Shown piece by piece: positions 53,707 to 62,339 of a DNA stretch of 64,000 nucleotides. Under the pieces are notes generated by a model. It worked only from the letters and a program-made list of their open reading frames with translations. It did no database searches and had not been told where the DNA came from. Each line of letters begins with the position of its first letter. The first letter of the stretch is position 1. The position numbers were made by a program, and so were the translations under genes. The DNA is from Salinicola salarius (GTDB taxonomy: Bacteria; Pseudomonadota; Gammaproteobacteria; Pseudomonadales; Halomonadaceae): positions 124,001-188,000 of the forward strand of contig NZ_NHOU01000007.1 of NCBI RefSeq assembly GCF_002179555.1, written 5' to 3'.

Positions 53707-54564
53707 TCACGGTGTCGGCGAGCTGGGCTCCTGCAGTACCAGCTCCACGCGGCGGTTGCTGGCGCGGCCGGCCGGGGTGTGGTTGCTGGCCAGCGGGTGC
53801 GTCGAGGCATAGCCGATCGCGCGCAGCCGGTCGCCGTCTAGGCCGGCCTGGCGCAACACGCGAACCACCGCCGAGGCGCGCGCCGCCGACAGTTCCCAGT
53901 TGGAGGGGAAGCGGGAAGTCGAGATCGGTACGCTGTCGGTATGACCCTCGACGGAGATGGTGCCCTTGAACTCCTGCAGCATCGGGATCAGCTTTTCGAC
54001 CAGTTGCCTTCCGCTATCGCTAAGCCCGACCGCACTGCTGTCGAACAGCAGGTGATCCTGAATGCGCAGGTTGAAGCCGTGGGGAATCGCGGTGACCTCG
54101 ACGCCGTCGATCTGCGGCAGTACGGGCGTCGGTTCGGGATCGGGCAAGTCGAACAGCGGCACGCTGAACGCCATCGGCGTCATGGCGAAGATCTCGGTGG
54201 GCGCCGGCTTCGGTTCGGGCGAGTAGAAGCCGATATCGCTCGCCAGCGGCGCCGGCTTGAGCTGACGCGGCGGCTGGTAGAACTCGCCGATGTCGGCCAG
54301 CGGCAGTCTCGGCGGCGGTTTCAACGCCGGGATGTGCAGCGGCAGCGCCGTGACGGGCGGCGCCTCGGTCACGTCCCGGTCGATGAGCTGGCCGCCGTAG
54401 AGCGCCAGCATCAGTACGAAGAACGTGATCAACAGCATGAGCATGTCGAGGTAGCTCATCAGCCACGAATCGCTCTCGCTGTTCCGCCCGCTGTCGACCA
54501 GGGGGTCATCGTCGAACAGCAGATCGGCGAAGGGGCCGCCGGGGGAGATCGCGGCCTGGCTCAT
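53707..54564 (-). CDS. MotB-like OmpA-domain stator protein
   Basis: The 285-residue protein has one membrane helix with the ion-channel aspartate (SYLDMLMLLITFFVLMLAL), a Pro-rich periplasmic linker (about 60-160, many PxP) and an OmpA/MotB peptidoglycan-binding domain (TISVEGHTDSVPIS, FPSNWELSAARASAVVR, ASNRRVELVL). It pairs with the MotA-like gene just upstream (ATGA overlap). Flagellar MotB, PomB or a non-flagellar OmpA/ExbB-type pair are all possible; no flagellar genes are near. Confidence 0.85.
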   Translation of the reverse strand: MSQAAISPGGPFADLLFDDDPLVDSGRNSESDSWLMSYLDMLMLLITFFVLMLALYGGQLIDRDVTEAPPVTALPLHIPALKPPPRLPLADIGEFYQPPRQLKPAPLASDIGFYSPEPKPAPTEIFAMTPMAFSVPLFDLPDPEPTPVLPQIDGVEVTAIPHGFNLRIQDHLLFDSSAVGLSDSGRQLVEKLIPMLQEFKGTISVEGHTDSVPISTSRFPSNWELSAARASAVVRVLRQAGLDGDRLRAIGYASTHPLASNHTPAGRASNRRVELVLQEPSSPTP

Positions 54565-55379
54565 GCGGACTCGGCCGGCGCGTCGGCGCTCTGCGGTCGG
54601 CGAGCATCGCGCATTTCGTCGCGGTGCTCGGCGCGGTAGGTGTTCAGGGCCTCTTCGATGAACGACGGCAGGCGGCGCTTGCTGACCATGATGACGCCTT
54701 CCAGGATCAGTGTCATGGCCATCAGCCGGGCCTCGGTGCGGCGTTCGAGCTTGACCGCGATCGGCTTGAACACCAGGTTGGCGAGCAGGATGCCGTAGAA
54801 GGTGGACATCAGCGCCACTGCCAGGCGCGGCCCGATCACCGCCAGGTCGCCGGCCTGGATCACCTCGAGCATGTTGATCAGGCCGACCAGGGTGCCGAGC
54901 ATGCCGAAGGCCGGCGCGTAGACGGCCATGGTTCGCAGGATCTGCGCTTCGGCTCGCTCCTTGGCCTTGACCCGAACCATGCGCCAGCGAAGCATCTCGC
55001 GGATCTCTTCCTCGCGGGTATTGGCAATCACCATCTGCATGCCGGTGCGCAGGAAGGGGTTGGTGGTGCTCTCCAGCGCGCCTTCGATGGCGCGGATGTT
55101 GCCGCGGCTCCAGTGGCGGGACATGTCGATCAACTGATCCAGATCGCTTTCCAGTTCGCTGGCCTGGGGTTCGCGCCGGAATACCACGGCGACCTGCCGG
55201 CACAGCCGCTGCATCTCCTGAAGGGGGTAACTGATGAAACTGGCTGCCAGCGTGCCGGTGAGCACGATTGCCAGCCCCGGCAGGTTGAAGAAGCTACTCG
55301 GGGCCTGGGCAGTGAACAGCACGACGGTCGCCAGCAACAGAGCACTGGCGATGATGCCGATGAGCGTGGAAGGATTCAT
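54561..55379 (-). CDS. MotA-like proton/sodium channel stator protein
   Basis: The 272-residue protein has four membrane helices, PGLAIVLTGTLAASFISYPL, a cytoplasmic loop with arginines and glutamates (about 60-145) and YAPAFGMLGTLVGLINMLEV plus MSTFYGILLANLVFKPIAVKL, the MotA/PomA signature. It couples ion flow to torque or periplasmic work. The operon contains only this gene and the MotB-like partner. A Na+-driven PomA type is plausible in a halophile but is inference. Confidence 0.87.
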   Translation of the reverse strand: MNPSTLIGIIASALLLATVVLFTAQAPSSFFNLPGLAIVLTGTLAASFISYPLQEMQRLCRQVAVVFRREPQASELESDLDQLIDMSRHWSRGNIRAIEGALESTTNPFLRTGMQMVIANTREEEIREMLRWRMVRVKAKERAEAQILRTMAVYAPAFGMLGTLVGLINMLEVIQAGDLAVIGPRLAVALMSTFYGILLANLVFKPIAVKLERRTEARLMAMTLILEGVIMVSKRRLPSFIEEALNTYRAEHRDEMRDARRPQSADAPAESA

Positions 55380-55520
55380 GAACGGCTCGCAACCTGGTAA
55401 ACGGGCATGGTGCCCATCTTAAGCCCGAGGGCCCACCGTCAAAGGCGCTAATTGGCGCGTGTATCAGGCGCTTATTGTCGGCGGGAATGCGTCGGCGAGC
55501 GGTGATCGATGTAGCCAATC

Positions 55521-56324
55521 TCAGGCGTCGTCGTCCGTCCGGCGCGCTGCCGCCTCCCTGGCGTGGGTGACGAAGCGCGTCGGATCGTCGCTGATCACGC
55601 CATCGACGCCCCAGTCCCAGAGCTTTTCAAAGGTGACCGGATCGTTGGCGGTGTAGCAGAACAGCTTGATCTCCTCGTCGGCGATCTCCTGCGCCCGCTT
55701 GATCTTCAGCTTGCGCCAGTCGAGGTGGAGGCTGTAGGCGGAGAGGCGTTCGGTTTCCAGCCACCAGCGCTTGGGCGCCTTGTCGTCCAGCACGCCGAGG
55801 CGCAGGCGCTCGGGGTCGGATTCCAGCGCCCGCGCGGCGGTCAGGGCATGGCGGTCGAACGAGGAGACGATCAGCTTGTCGGCCGGCAGCGCTTCCAGCG
55901 TCGGCGGCAGGGCGGCCTGGACGAGCTCGATGGCGTTGCGGCCGCGGCACACCTTCAGTTCCAGGTTGAGCCCCATGCCGAGTCGCTTGATCAGCTCGAG
56001 CATCGCCTCCAGCGTGGCGATCGGCTCGCCGCGATACTGGGCGCCGAACCAGCTGCCGGCGTCCAGTTTGGCGGCGCTTTCGGCATCGAGCTTGAACAGC
56101 TTGCCGCGACCGTCGGAGCAGCGCTTCAGACCCGCGTCGTGCCAGATGACCGGCGTTCCGTCGCCGAGCAGCTGAACGTCGAGCTCGACCCATTGGCAAC
56201 CGGCATCGTGGGCGGCCTGAACCGCTACCAGGGTGTTTTCGGGGGCTCGCGCGGAAAGGCCGCGATGGGCGATGTAGCGGGGCGTGTCGTTGTCGGCGCT
56301 ATCGGCGGGGCGCGGCTGGGTCAT
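55521..56324 (-). CDS. ugpQ: Glycerophosphodiester phosphodiesterase
   Basis: The 267-residue cytosolic TIM-barrel enzyme hydrolyses glycerophosphodiesters to glycerol-3-phosphate and an alcohol. Active-site motifs are IAHRGLSARAPENTLVA, WVELDVQLLGDGTPVIWHD and LNLELKVCRGR. There is no signal peptide, so it is UgpQ-like rather than GlpQ. ATG 56322-56324 is used; eight extra codons upstream are possible. Confidence 0.92.
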   Translation of the reverse strand: MTQPRPADSADNDTPRYIAHRGLSARAPENTLVAVQAAHDAGCQWVELDVQLLGDGTPVIWHDAGLKRCSDGRGKLFKLDAESAAKLDAGSWFGAQYRGEPIATLEAMLELIKRLGMGLNLELKVCRGRNAIELVQAALPPTLEALPADKLIVSSFDRHALTAARALESDPERLRLGVLDDKAPKRWWLETERLSAYSLHLDWRKLKIKRAQEIADEEIKLFCYTANDPVTFEKLWDWGVDGVISDDPTRFVTHAREAAARRTDDDA

Positions 56325-56707
56325 GCGGTCAGAGTCTCCGTCGAACACCGGGGCAGGCGTTCATGGCTGTCGTGAGCGAGGGGCGAGTATAGATCGGTGG
56401 CAGTCGCCGCCAAAAGGTCGACCTTCGGTCACCGCGCGCACGGCGTCAAGGCGAATCCTCGTCGGGTCGGGTGCGGATCGCGTCGGCCGGCTCGAAGTCT
56501 AGCCGAACGAGGTTGCAGGTCGATGACGGCGCGTTGGATGATTCGGGGGATACTAGGTCTGTCGGCGTACACGGGGAGCGTGGTCGAGGGTGGATTGTGC
56601 TAGGCTGCGCGTTTTTGCCCGGCGCGCCATTTGCTGGCGGTCCACGCGATAGCGTCGCGCCGATGTTATTCGTCATGAGTGCGGAAGAGTCCGTTGAAGA
56701 GAGTCCG
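56325..56707. other. 383-base divergent intergenic region, nothing recognised
   Basis: The region between ugpQ and the 190-residue gene holds their promoters. The frame from 56471 is open into the next gene but lacks a ribosome site and typical protein composition, so I treat it as non-coding. Confidence 0.4.
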
Positions 56708-57280
56708 ATGAAGGTCGTTCACGTCAAGAACCCCGAAACCCGCGAGGCGTGCCTCGCCAAGCTGTGCGCCAGTGTCTACGGGCAGAACGCGGGCCTGGCC
56801 CCGCTGGTGACGTTCGCCGGTACGCTGGGCGTGTTGTTCGAGCAGGACGCTGCCCGGCTCTTCGCGCTGACCGAAGATGACGGCACCATTCTCTGCCTGG
56901 CGCTGATTTCTTCCGATGTCGACGGCGGGACCATGGAAGTAGGCATGCTGTCGACGCCGGAGGGGAAAGGCAACACCCGGCATAGCCGGCAACTGGTCAA
57001 GACCCTGGCGGAAAAGGCGCCGCTGCGTGTGACGGCCGGCGACGAGGCGGGAGAAGCATTCTTCCGGCGTTGCGGTATCGAGCGCTGGGTCGATGGTGAA
57101 GGCGGCCTGCGTATCGGTCTCGGGCCGCTGCATCCGGCGCCGGTGAAAGGGGCGCTGCCCGACATGGTGCGCTTCAACGGTGACGGCATCGTGCGGACCT
57201 TCAAGCAGCAGCCGAAGACCTTCGAGGAGTACAAGACGCGCTTCGTCGCTGCCCTGGAACGTTACCCGAATAGTTTGTAA
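56708..57280 (+). CDS. Conserved hypothetical protein, possibly acetyltransferase-like
   Basis: The 190-residue soluble protein starts MKVVHVKNPETREACLAKL at ATG 56708 (GAAGAGAG upstream). LCLALISSDVDGGTMEVGMLSTPEGKGNTRHSRQLV and AGEAFFRRCGIERWVDG resemble strand-helix and FxxxxGF elements of the GNAT fold, but no acetyl-CoA loop (Q/RxxGxG/A) is convincing. It could be a degenerate GNAT. It precedes qor by 115 bases with no clear operon link. Confidence 0.6.
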   Translation: MKVVHVKNPETREACLAKLCASVYGQNAGLAPLVTFAGTLGVLFEQDAARLFALTEDDGTILCLALISSDVDGGTMEVGMLSTPEGKGNTRHSRQLVKTLAEKAPLRVTAGDEAGEAFFRRCGIERWVDGEGGLRIGLGPLHPAPVKGALPDMVRFNGDGIVRTFKQQPKTFEEYKTRFVAALERYPNSL

Positions 57281-57395
57281 AGCCGGCTTCGACCAATGTC
57301 TGACGGCACACGGCGCGTGCCGTCCCTGACTTGACCCGCCTCGGGAATGGCGCTTGGATGTCAGGCCGAGAGTCATCACCCAACAAGGAAACGTC

Positions 57396-58373
57396 ATGGC
57401 CAAGCGTATTCAGTTCGCCCGCACCGGCGGCCCGGAGGTTCTCGAAACCGTCGAATTCGAACCCGTTGCCCCCAAGGCGGGAGAGGTCAGGGTCAAGAAC
57501 CACGCCATCGGACTCAACTTCATCGATATCTACTTCCGCACCGGTCTCTATCCGGCTCCCTCCATGCCATCCGGCCTGGGCACCGAAGGGGCCGGGGTGG
57601 TGGACGCGGTCGGCGAAGGCGTGACCCACCTCGAAGAAGGGGATCGCGTCGCCTACGCCCAGGGGCCGCTCGGCTCCTATTCGGAATATCACGTGCTGCC
57701 GGCGGACAAGGTCGTCCAGTTGCCGGAGAGTATCTCCTTCGAGACCGCCGCGGCTGCCATGCTCAAGGGCCTGACCACCCAGTATCTGCTGCGCCAGACG
57801 TTTCCGCTGGAAGGGGGCGAAACCATCCTCTTCCACGCCGCCGCTGGCGGGGTGGGGTCGATCGCCTGCCAGTGGGCCAACGCCCTGGGCGTCAAGGTGA
57901 TCGGTACCGTCGGTTCCGCCGAAAAGGCCGAACTGGCCAAGAAGAATGGCGCCTGGGCAACGATCAACTACCGCGAGGAAGACGTGGTCGAGCGCGTACG
58001 CGAGCTGACCGGCGGCGCGATGGTGCCGGTGGTCTATGACTCCGTCGGCAAGGATACCTGGATGACCTCGCTGGACTGCCTGGCGCCGCGCGGCTTGATG
58101 GTCAGCTTCGGCAACGCTTCCGGCGCGGTCGAAGGTGTCAACGTGGGCATTCTCAACCAGAAGGGCTCGCTCTATCTGACGCGCCCCAGCCTCAACGGTT
58201 ACGCCGATACGCGGGAGCGCTTCGAGGAGATGTGTCTCGATCTGTTCGACATGCTCGAGAGCGGCAAGGTCAAGATCGATGTCGCCCAGCGCTTCAAGCT
58301 GGAAGAGGCCGGCAAGGCGCAGGAGGCGCTGGCGTCACGCCAGACGACGGGATCCACGATTCTGATCCCCTGA
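57396..58373 (+). CDS. qor: Quinone oxidoreductase (zeta-crystallin family)
   Basis: The 325-residue zinc-free medium-chain reductase has the Qor signature GLNFIDIYFRTGLYP, GAGVVDAVGEGV, the NADPH motif HAAAGGVGSIACQWA and VYDSVGKDTW. It reduces quinones or enones with NADPH in the cytoplasm. AAGGAA precedes ATG 57396. A strong terminator follows at 58394. Confidence 0.93.
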   Translation: MAKRIQFARTGGPEVLETVEFEPVAPKAGEVRVKNHAIGLNFIDIYFRTGLYPAPSMPSGLGTEGAGVVDAVGEGVTHLEEGDRVAYAQGPLGSYSEYHVLPADKVVQLPESISFETAAAAMLKGLTTQYLLRQTFPLEGGETILFHAAAGGVGSIACQWANALGVKVIGTVGSAEKAELAKKNGAWATINYREEDVVERVRELTGGAMVPVVYDSVGKDTWMTSLDCLAPRGLMVSFGNASGAVEGVNVGILNQKGSLYLTRPSLNGYADTRERFEEMCLDLFDMLESGKVKIDVAQRFKLEEAGKAQEALASRQTTGSTILIP

Positions 58374-58393
58374 GCCATCGCTGCCAATGCAGA

Positions 58394-58429
58394 GGCCGGG
58401 GTCGCCCAAACGGGCGACGCCGGCCTTTT
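58394..58429 (+). terminator. Intrinsic terminator after qor
   Basis: GGCCGG-g-GTCGCCC and GGGCGAC-g-CCGGCC pair over a 4-base loop and are followed by TTTT. Confidence 0.88.
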
Positions 58430-58608
58430 GGTTCCCTGATCGAGCGACGGTCGCGACGTGGGCGACTCTGCCATCGCGTTCACTTTATTTGGCCGCTTTC
58501 GTGAGTCGATCAGCGATTGTCGTTGTCGTAGTACGACGATGGCGCCCGCATTCCGCCAGTTTCTCCGCGGGGCGTCGAGGCCAGATGATCCATGCCAGGT
58601 CAATCACG

Positions 58609-59187
58609 ATGACATTCGATATCACCGACGACAGGCTCTCGCCGGCAAGGCCGGCACCCTCTCGAGAACGCCGTGTTCGAAAGACGCTGTTCGCCACTGC
58701 CATCGCGTCGATCCTGCTGGCGGGCTGTGCGTCGCCCTATCACCCGCAGGGCTGCGAAGCGACTTCGTCACCGCCGCCGGTGGCCGCGACCGGCAAATCC
58801 GGCAGCAAGCCCGGCAAGAAGGAGTCCGCCAGGAGAGACGCCAGCGTCAAGCGCAAGGCCGCCGACACGCGGGCCAGCGCGTCGCCGATGGGCAGGCCGC
58901 GCCGGGGCGAGGCGACCTACTATGCCTCCTACTTCGAAGGGCGACCGACCGCCAGTGGCGAACCCTACGACAGCCAGGCGATGACGGCGGCGCACAAGAC
59001 CTTGCCGTTCGGGACCAAGGTAAAGGTGACTGCGCTGGATTCCGGCGAGACGGCTGTGGTGCGTATCAACGATCGTGGCCCGTTCGTCGACGGTCGCATT
59101 ATCGATCTTTCCCGGAAAGCGGCGGAGCAGCTCGGCATGGTTCACGAGGGTGCCGCCGAAGTGCAGCTGCAGGTGTTGGGGCAGTAG
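58609..59187 (+). CDS. rlpA: RlpA-like lipoprotein with double-psi beta-barrel
   Basis: The 192-residue precursor has a signal (FATAIASILLAGC) with lipobox LAGC, a basic linker, and a DPBB domain: GEATYYASYFEGRPTASGEPYD, TAAHKTLPFGTKVKV, VVRINDRGPFVDGRIIDLS. RlpA proteins cleave peptidoglycan strands lacking stem peptides at septa. This form has no C-terminal SPOR domain, so septal targeting must differ. ATG 58609 gives a normal signal peptide; an ATG at 58585 with GAGG is the alternative. Confidence 0.88.
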   Translation: MTFDITDDRLSPARPAPSRERRVRKTLFATAIASILLAGCASPYHPQGCEATSSPPPVAATGKSGSKPGKKESARRDASVKRKAADTRASASPMGRPRRGEATYYASYFEGRPTASGEPYDSQAMTAAHKTLPFGTKVKVTALDSGETAVVRINDRGPFVDGRIIDLSRKAAEQLGMVHEGAAEVQLQVLGQ

Positions 59188-59193
59188 ATCGTA

Positions 59194-59223
59194 ATCTGCA
59201 TCTGCATCTGCATCTGCATCTGC
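59194..59223. repeat. 6-base tandem array, ATCTGC x 5
   Basis: Five exact copies starting 7 bases after the rlpA stop. Confidence 0.95.
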
Positions 59224-59339
59224 ATCCGTATTGGGTCGTAAAGCGGGGGGCTTCTGCTTAGCGGGACTTCTGCTTAATGAGGGGTAAATCGCTGACAACG
59301 TTTCCGAACGTCGCCAAAGCCACCTCAAGCACCTGCCAA

Positions 59340-59572
59340 GACCGTGCTGGACGACAATCGCTAAGCTGGGTCTTGCGACATGGATGTCGCAAGAGGCATG
59401 CCGGGACAGGGATGTCCTTGCATGCCGACCCAAAGCGCGAGCGATTGATCGGCCAGGGTTTCACGGTCTTGTGGTGCTAAAAGAGGGGGAGCGGCGAGGG
59501 GGCGAGCGTTAAGCCCCCTCGTCATCATGAGCGATAGATAGGTAAGAGCGCGACAGTTGTCAGTTTACCTCG
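59340..59572 (-). repeat. Structured intergenic element, copy 3 (inverted and diverged)
   Basis: Compared with the reverse complement of copies 1 and 2 it keeps the order of parts but many stems are changed on both sides: arm B TCTTGCGACAT/ATGTCGCAAGA, arm A GGCATGC/GCATGCC with inner GGACA/TGTCC, outer GGGTC/GACCC (59368-59431), and the GC hairpin GAGGGGG/CCCCCTC (59496-59520). It fills the gap between rlpA and fadE with the ATCTGC array and the terminator at 59637. Confidence 0.75.
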
Positions 59573-59636
59573 CCAGAATAGGTTGCTTTGGCAAAGGTTT
59601 TTTCATCAAGCAGAGACTCCCCTCGACAAGCAGAAG

Positions 59637-59655
59637 CCCCGCTCGATGAGCGGGG
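59637..59655 (-). terminator. Terminator hairpin after fadE
   Basis: CCCCGCTC-gat-GAGCGGGG, 8-bp perfect stem, 21 bases past the fadE stop. On the minus strand it is followed by GCTTCTG, a poor T tract. Confidence 0.6.
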
Positions 59656-59675
59656 TCTCTGTGGTCTGGCGGGGG

Positions 59676-62144
59676 TCAGGCAACGGTTTCGTCGGTCTGG
59701 CGGCTGGCGCTTTCGCTGCTCTGCCGCATCGCGAAGGCGTCGAAGGCGAAGTCGTCCACCGTCAGCATGTCCAGCACTTCGGCTTCATGCGCGCGCATGA
59801 ACGCGGCGTCTTCGTCGTTCAGCAGCCCGGTTTCGTGGGCCGCGTCGATCCACTGTTCGGGGTGCAGCGCGACCTCGGGCAGGGCTTTCTTGACTCGCGC
59901 CTTGTTGAGCGTGCGATAGATCGCCTCGGCGCGCTCGGCGTTGGCCAGCAGCGCGTTGTAGCGTGCCAGCGGGTTGTCCTTCTGTCCTTCCTCCCAGGTA
60001 TCCCAGGTATTGCGCGTCAGCTTGTGGCGCAGCGCGCTGTCGGTAGAGATCGCTCTGGCAATCTCGCGGGTCAGCGTATCCTGCGGCTTGTGCCAGCGAC
60101 GCCCCAGCGGTTGCGTGACGAACGACAACGTATTGGCCAGCGCCCGGTTGGGCAGGTTGTCGAACAGGTCGATCAGCGCCTGCTCGGCACGATTCAGCAG
60201 CAGCCGGCAGCTGTAGTGGAATAGCGCGGCTTCGTTGTCGACGCGATCGGTTTCGTGCCACTGCTTGAGCACCATCGACATCAGATAGAGGTTCGACAGC
60301 ACGTCGCCGAGACGCGCGGAAATCATCTCGCGCTGCTTGAGCTTGGAGCCGAGGCTGGCCATCGCCGCATCCGCGCACAGGCTGAAGGCGGAAGAGAGCC
60401 GGGCGGCGTCCTGCGCGTAGGGCGCGGCAATCGCGTCGAAGGGCACCTTGGACCGGCCCAGACCGAGCGCCTGAGTGAAGGCGCGCGCGCCGTTGCCGAA
60501 GATCAGCCCGATATGGCGGAAGAACAGCCGATCGAAGGCCTCGAAGTCGTCGGCATCCTTGGCCGCCAGTTCCTTGAGCACGTAGGGATGACAGCGGATC
60601 GCGCCCTGACCGAAGATCATCAGGTTGCGGGTCATGATGTTGGCACCTTCGACGGTGATCGAGACCGGGTTGGCGCTGTAGCCGACGCCGAGATAGTTGC
60701 GCGGGCCGAGCGTCACCGTGCGGCCACCGTGAACGTCCATGGCATCGGCCAGCACGTCGCGCTGGAACTCGGTCAGCTGGCTCTTGAGAATCGCCGACGG
60801 CACCGCCGGCTTGACGCCGTGGTCGATGGTGTTGGCGGTCTGCATGACCGCCGCCTGGGAGATGTAGGCCTTGGCGGCGATGCGCGCCAGCGGCTCCTGC
60901 ACGCCTTCCATGTCCGCCACGGCGATGTTGAACTGGCGACGAATCCGCGTGAAACCGCCGCTCCAGCCCACCGCGTAACGGCCGATACCCGCGGCGCCGG
61001 AGGGCAGAGTGATGCAGCGGCCCACCGAGAGACACTCGACCAGCATGCGCCAGCCCTGGCCGGCCATGTCGAGCCCGCCGATCAGATAGTCCAGCGGGAT
61101 GAACACGTCCTTGCCGCGAATCGGGCCGTTCATGAACGGGCTGCCGATGGGATGGTGGCGACGACCGATCTGCAGGCCTTCCGTCTCGCGGGGAATCAGC
61201 GCGCAGGAGATGCCGATATCGCTCTCGCCGCGCTCCAGCAGGTTGTCCGGGTCGAACATGCGAAACGCGAGACCGACCACCGTGGCGATCGGGGCCAGCG
61301 TGATCCAGCGTTTCTCGAAGGTCAGCTTCAGGCCCAGCACCTCTTCGCCATCGTGCATGCCGCGGCAGACGATGCCGACGTCCGGGATCGAGGTGGCATC
61401 GCTGCCGGCGCGTGGCCCGGTCAGCGCGAAGCAAGGGACGTCACGGCCATCGGCGAGGCGCGGCAGGTAGTGATTCTTCTGTGCTTCGGTGCCGTATTTC
61501 AGCAGCAGCTCACCGGGGCCGAGCGAGTTGGGCACGCCGACCGTGCTCATCAGGGTTTCGTTGAAGGCGAGCTTCTGCAGCACGGCGGATTGCGCCTTGG
61601 CCGAGAACTCGAGACCGCCGTAGGCCTTGGGAATGATCATGCCGAAGAAGCGTTCCTTCTTCAGATAATCCCACAGCGCTTCCGGCATGTCGGCACGCTC
61701 GCGGGCGATTTCCCACGCGTTGCACATCCCGGCGGCCACGGAGCACTGGTTGTCGATGAACGCCTGCTCCTCTTCGCTCAGGCCGGCATTGTTGAAGTCG
61801 AGCAGCTTCTGCCAGTCGGGGCGGCCGCTGAACAGCTCGCCATCCCAGGCGACGGTGCCGGCATCCAGCGCGACGCGTTCGGTTTCGGAAACGCGCGGCG
61901 CGATCTTCTTGAACAGCGAGAACAGGCGCGGCGACAGCCACAGGCGGCGGATCGGCTTGAGGCCACAGGCGGCGACGCCGATCGCCGCGATCAGCAGCAG
62001 CGTGCCGATGACGCCGGCACCCAGCGCCAGCCCGACGAGTCCCAGCACGGCAAGCACGGCGATTGCCGCGAGCGCGCCGGCTTCGCGACGCATGACGACC
62101 AGACAGCCGATGACGGCGAGGACGATGAGCAGCAGTGTGATCAT
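59676..62144 (-). CDS. fadE: Acyl-CoA dehydrogenase, FadE type
   Basis: The 822-residue membrane-associated enzyme has two or three N-terminal helices (ITLLLIVLAVIGCLVV, LAAIAVLAVLGLVGLALGAG) and an acyl-CoA dehydrogenase core: CFALTGPRAGSDATSIPD, LTFEKRWITLAPIATVVGLA, VDVHGGRTV-type region MDVHGGRTVTLGPRNYLG and a C-terminal DUF1974-like part. It does the first step of beta-oxidation, passing electrons to ETF. Length matches E. coli FadE (814). A fatty-acid repressor palindrome is at 62170-62189. Confidence 0.95.
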   Translation of the reverse strand: MITLLLIVLAVIGCLVVMRREAGALAAIAVLAVLGLVGLALGAGVIGTLLLIAAIGVAACGLKPIRRLWLSPRLFSLFKKIAPRVSETERVALDAGTVAWDGELFSGRPDWQKLLDFNNAGLSEEEQAFIDNQCSVAAGMCNAWEIARERADMPEALWDYLKKERFFGMIIPKAYGGLEFSAKAQSAVLQKLAFNETLMSTVGVPNSLGPGELLLKYGTEAQKNHYLPRLADGRDVPCFALTGPRAGSDATSIPDVGIVCRGMHDGEEVLGLKLTFEKRWITLAPIATVVGLAFRMFDPDNLLERGESDIGISCALIPRETEGLQIGRRHHPIGSPFMNGPIRGKDVFIPLDYLIGGLDMAGQGWRMLVECLSVGRCITLPSGAAGIGRYAVGWSGGFTRIRRQFNIAVADMEGVQEPLARIAAKAYISQAAVMQTANTIDHGVKPAVPSAILKSQLTEFQRDVLADAMDVHGGRTVTLGPRNYLGVGYSANPVSITVEGANIMTRNLMIFGQGAIRCHPYVLKELAAKDADDFEAFDRLFFRHIGLIFGNGARAFTQALGLGRSKVPFDAIAAPYAQDAARLSSAFSLCADAAMASLGSKLKQREMISARLGDVLSNLYLMSMVLKQWHETDRVDNEAALFHYSCRLLLNRAEQALIDLFDNLPNRALANTLSFVTQPLGRRWHKPQDTLTREIARAISTDSALRHKLTRNTWDTWEEGQKDNPLARYNALLANAERAEAIYRTLNKARVKKALPEVALHPEQWIDAAHETGLLNDEDAAFMRAHEAEVLDMLTVDDFAFDAFAMRQSSESASRQTDETVA

Positions 62145-62169
62145 GACGAGCTCCGAGAGGGAAAACGAA

Positions 62170-62189
62170 ATTCAGACGAGCGTTTGAAT
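62170..62189. promoter_or_regulatory. PsrA/FadR-like palindrome before fadE
   Basis: ATTCAGACG-AG-CGTTTGAAT is a 20-base inverted repeat with one mismatch, 26 bases before the fadE ATG. It contains CAAAC-N4-GTCTG on the minus strand, near the PsrA pattern (CAAAC-N2-4-GTTTG). Confidence 0.6.
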
Positions 62190-62260
62190 TTGGTTTTCAG
62201 ACTAGCCGATCCCGTGACGGCTGACTAGAGCCGCCGGGATCATCCTTTGGGACTATTGGT

Positions 62261-62339
62261 GACGAGCGACGAGCGACGAGCGACGAGCGACGAGCGACGA
62301 GCGACGAGCGACGAGCGACGAGCGACGAGCGACGAGCGA
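62261..62339. repeat. 7-base tandem array, GACGAGC x 11.3
   Basis: Eleven exact copies plus two bases, ending one base before the stop codon of the RND gene. It is the longest simple array in the window. Confidence 0.97.

Noticed and set aside
62261-62339. Possible CRISPR array
   Set aside because: Units are 7 bases without spacers and there are no cas genes; a simple tandem repeat. The same holds for 15521-15564 and 51254-51300.
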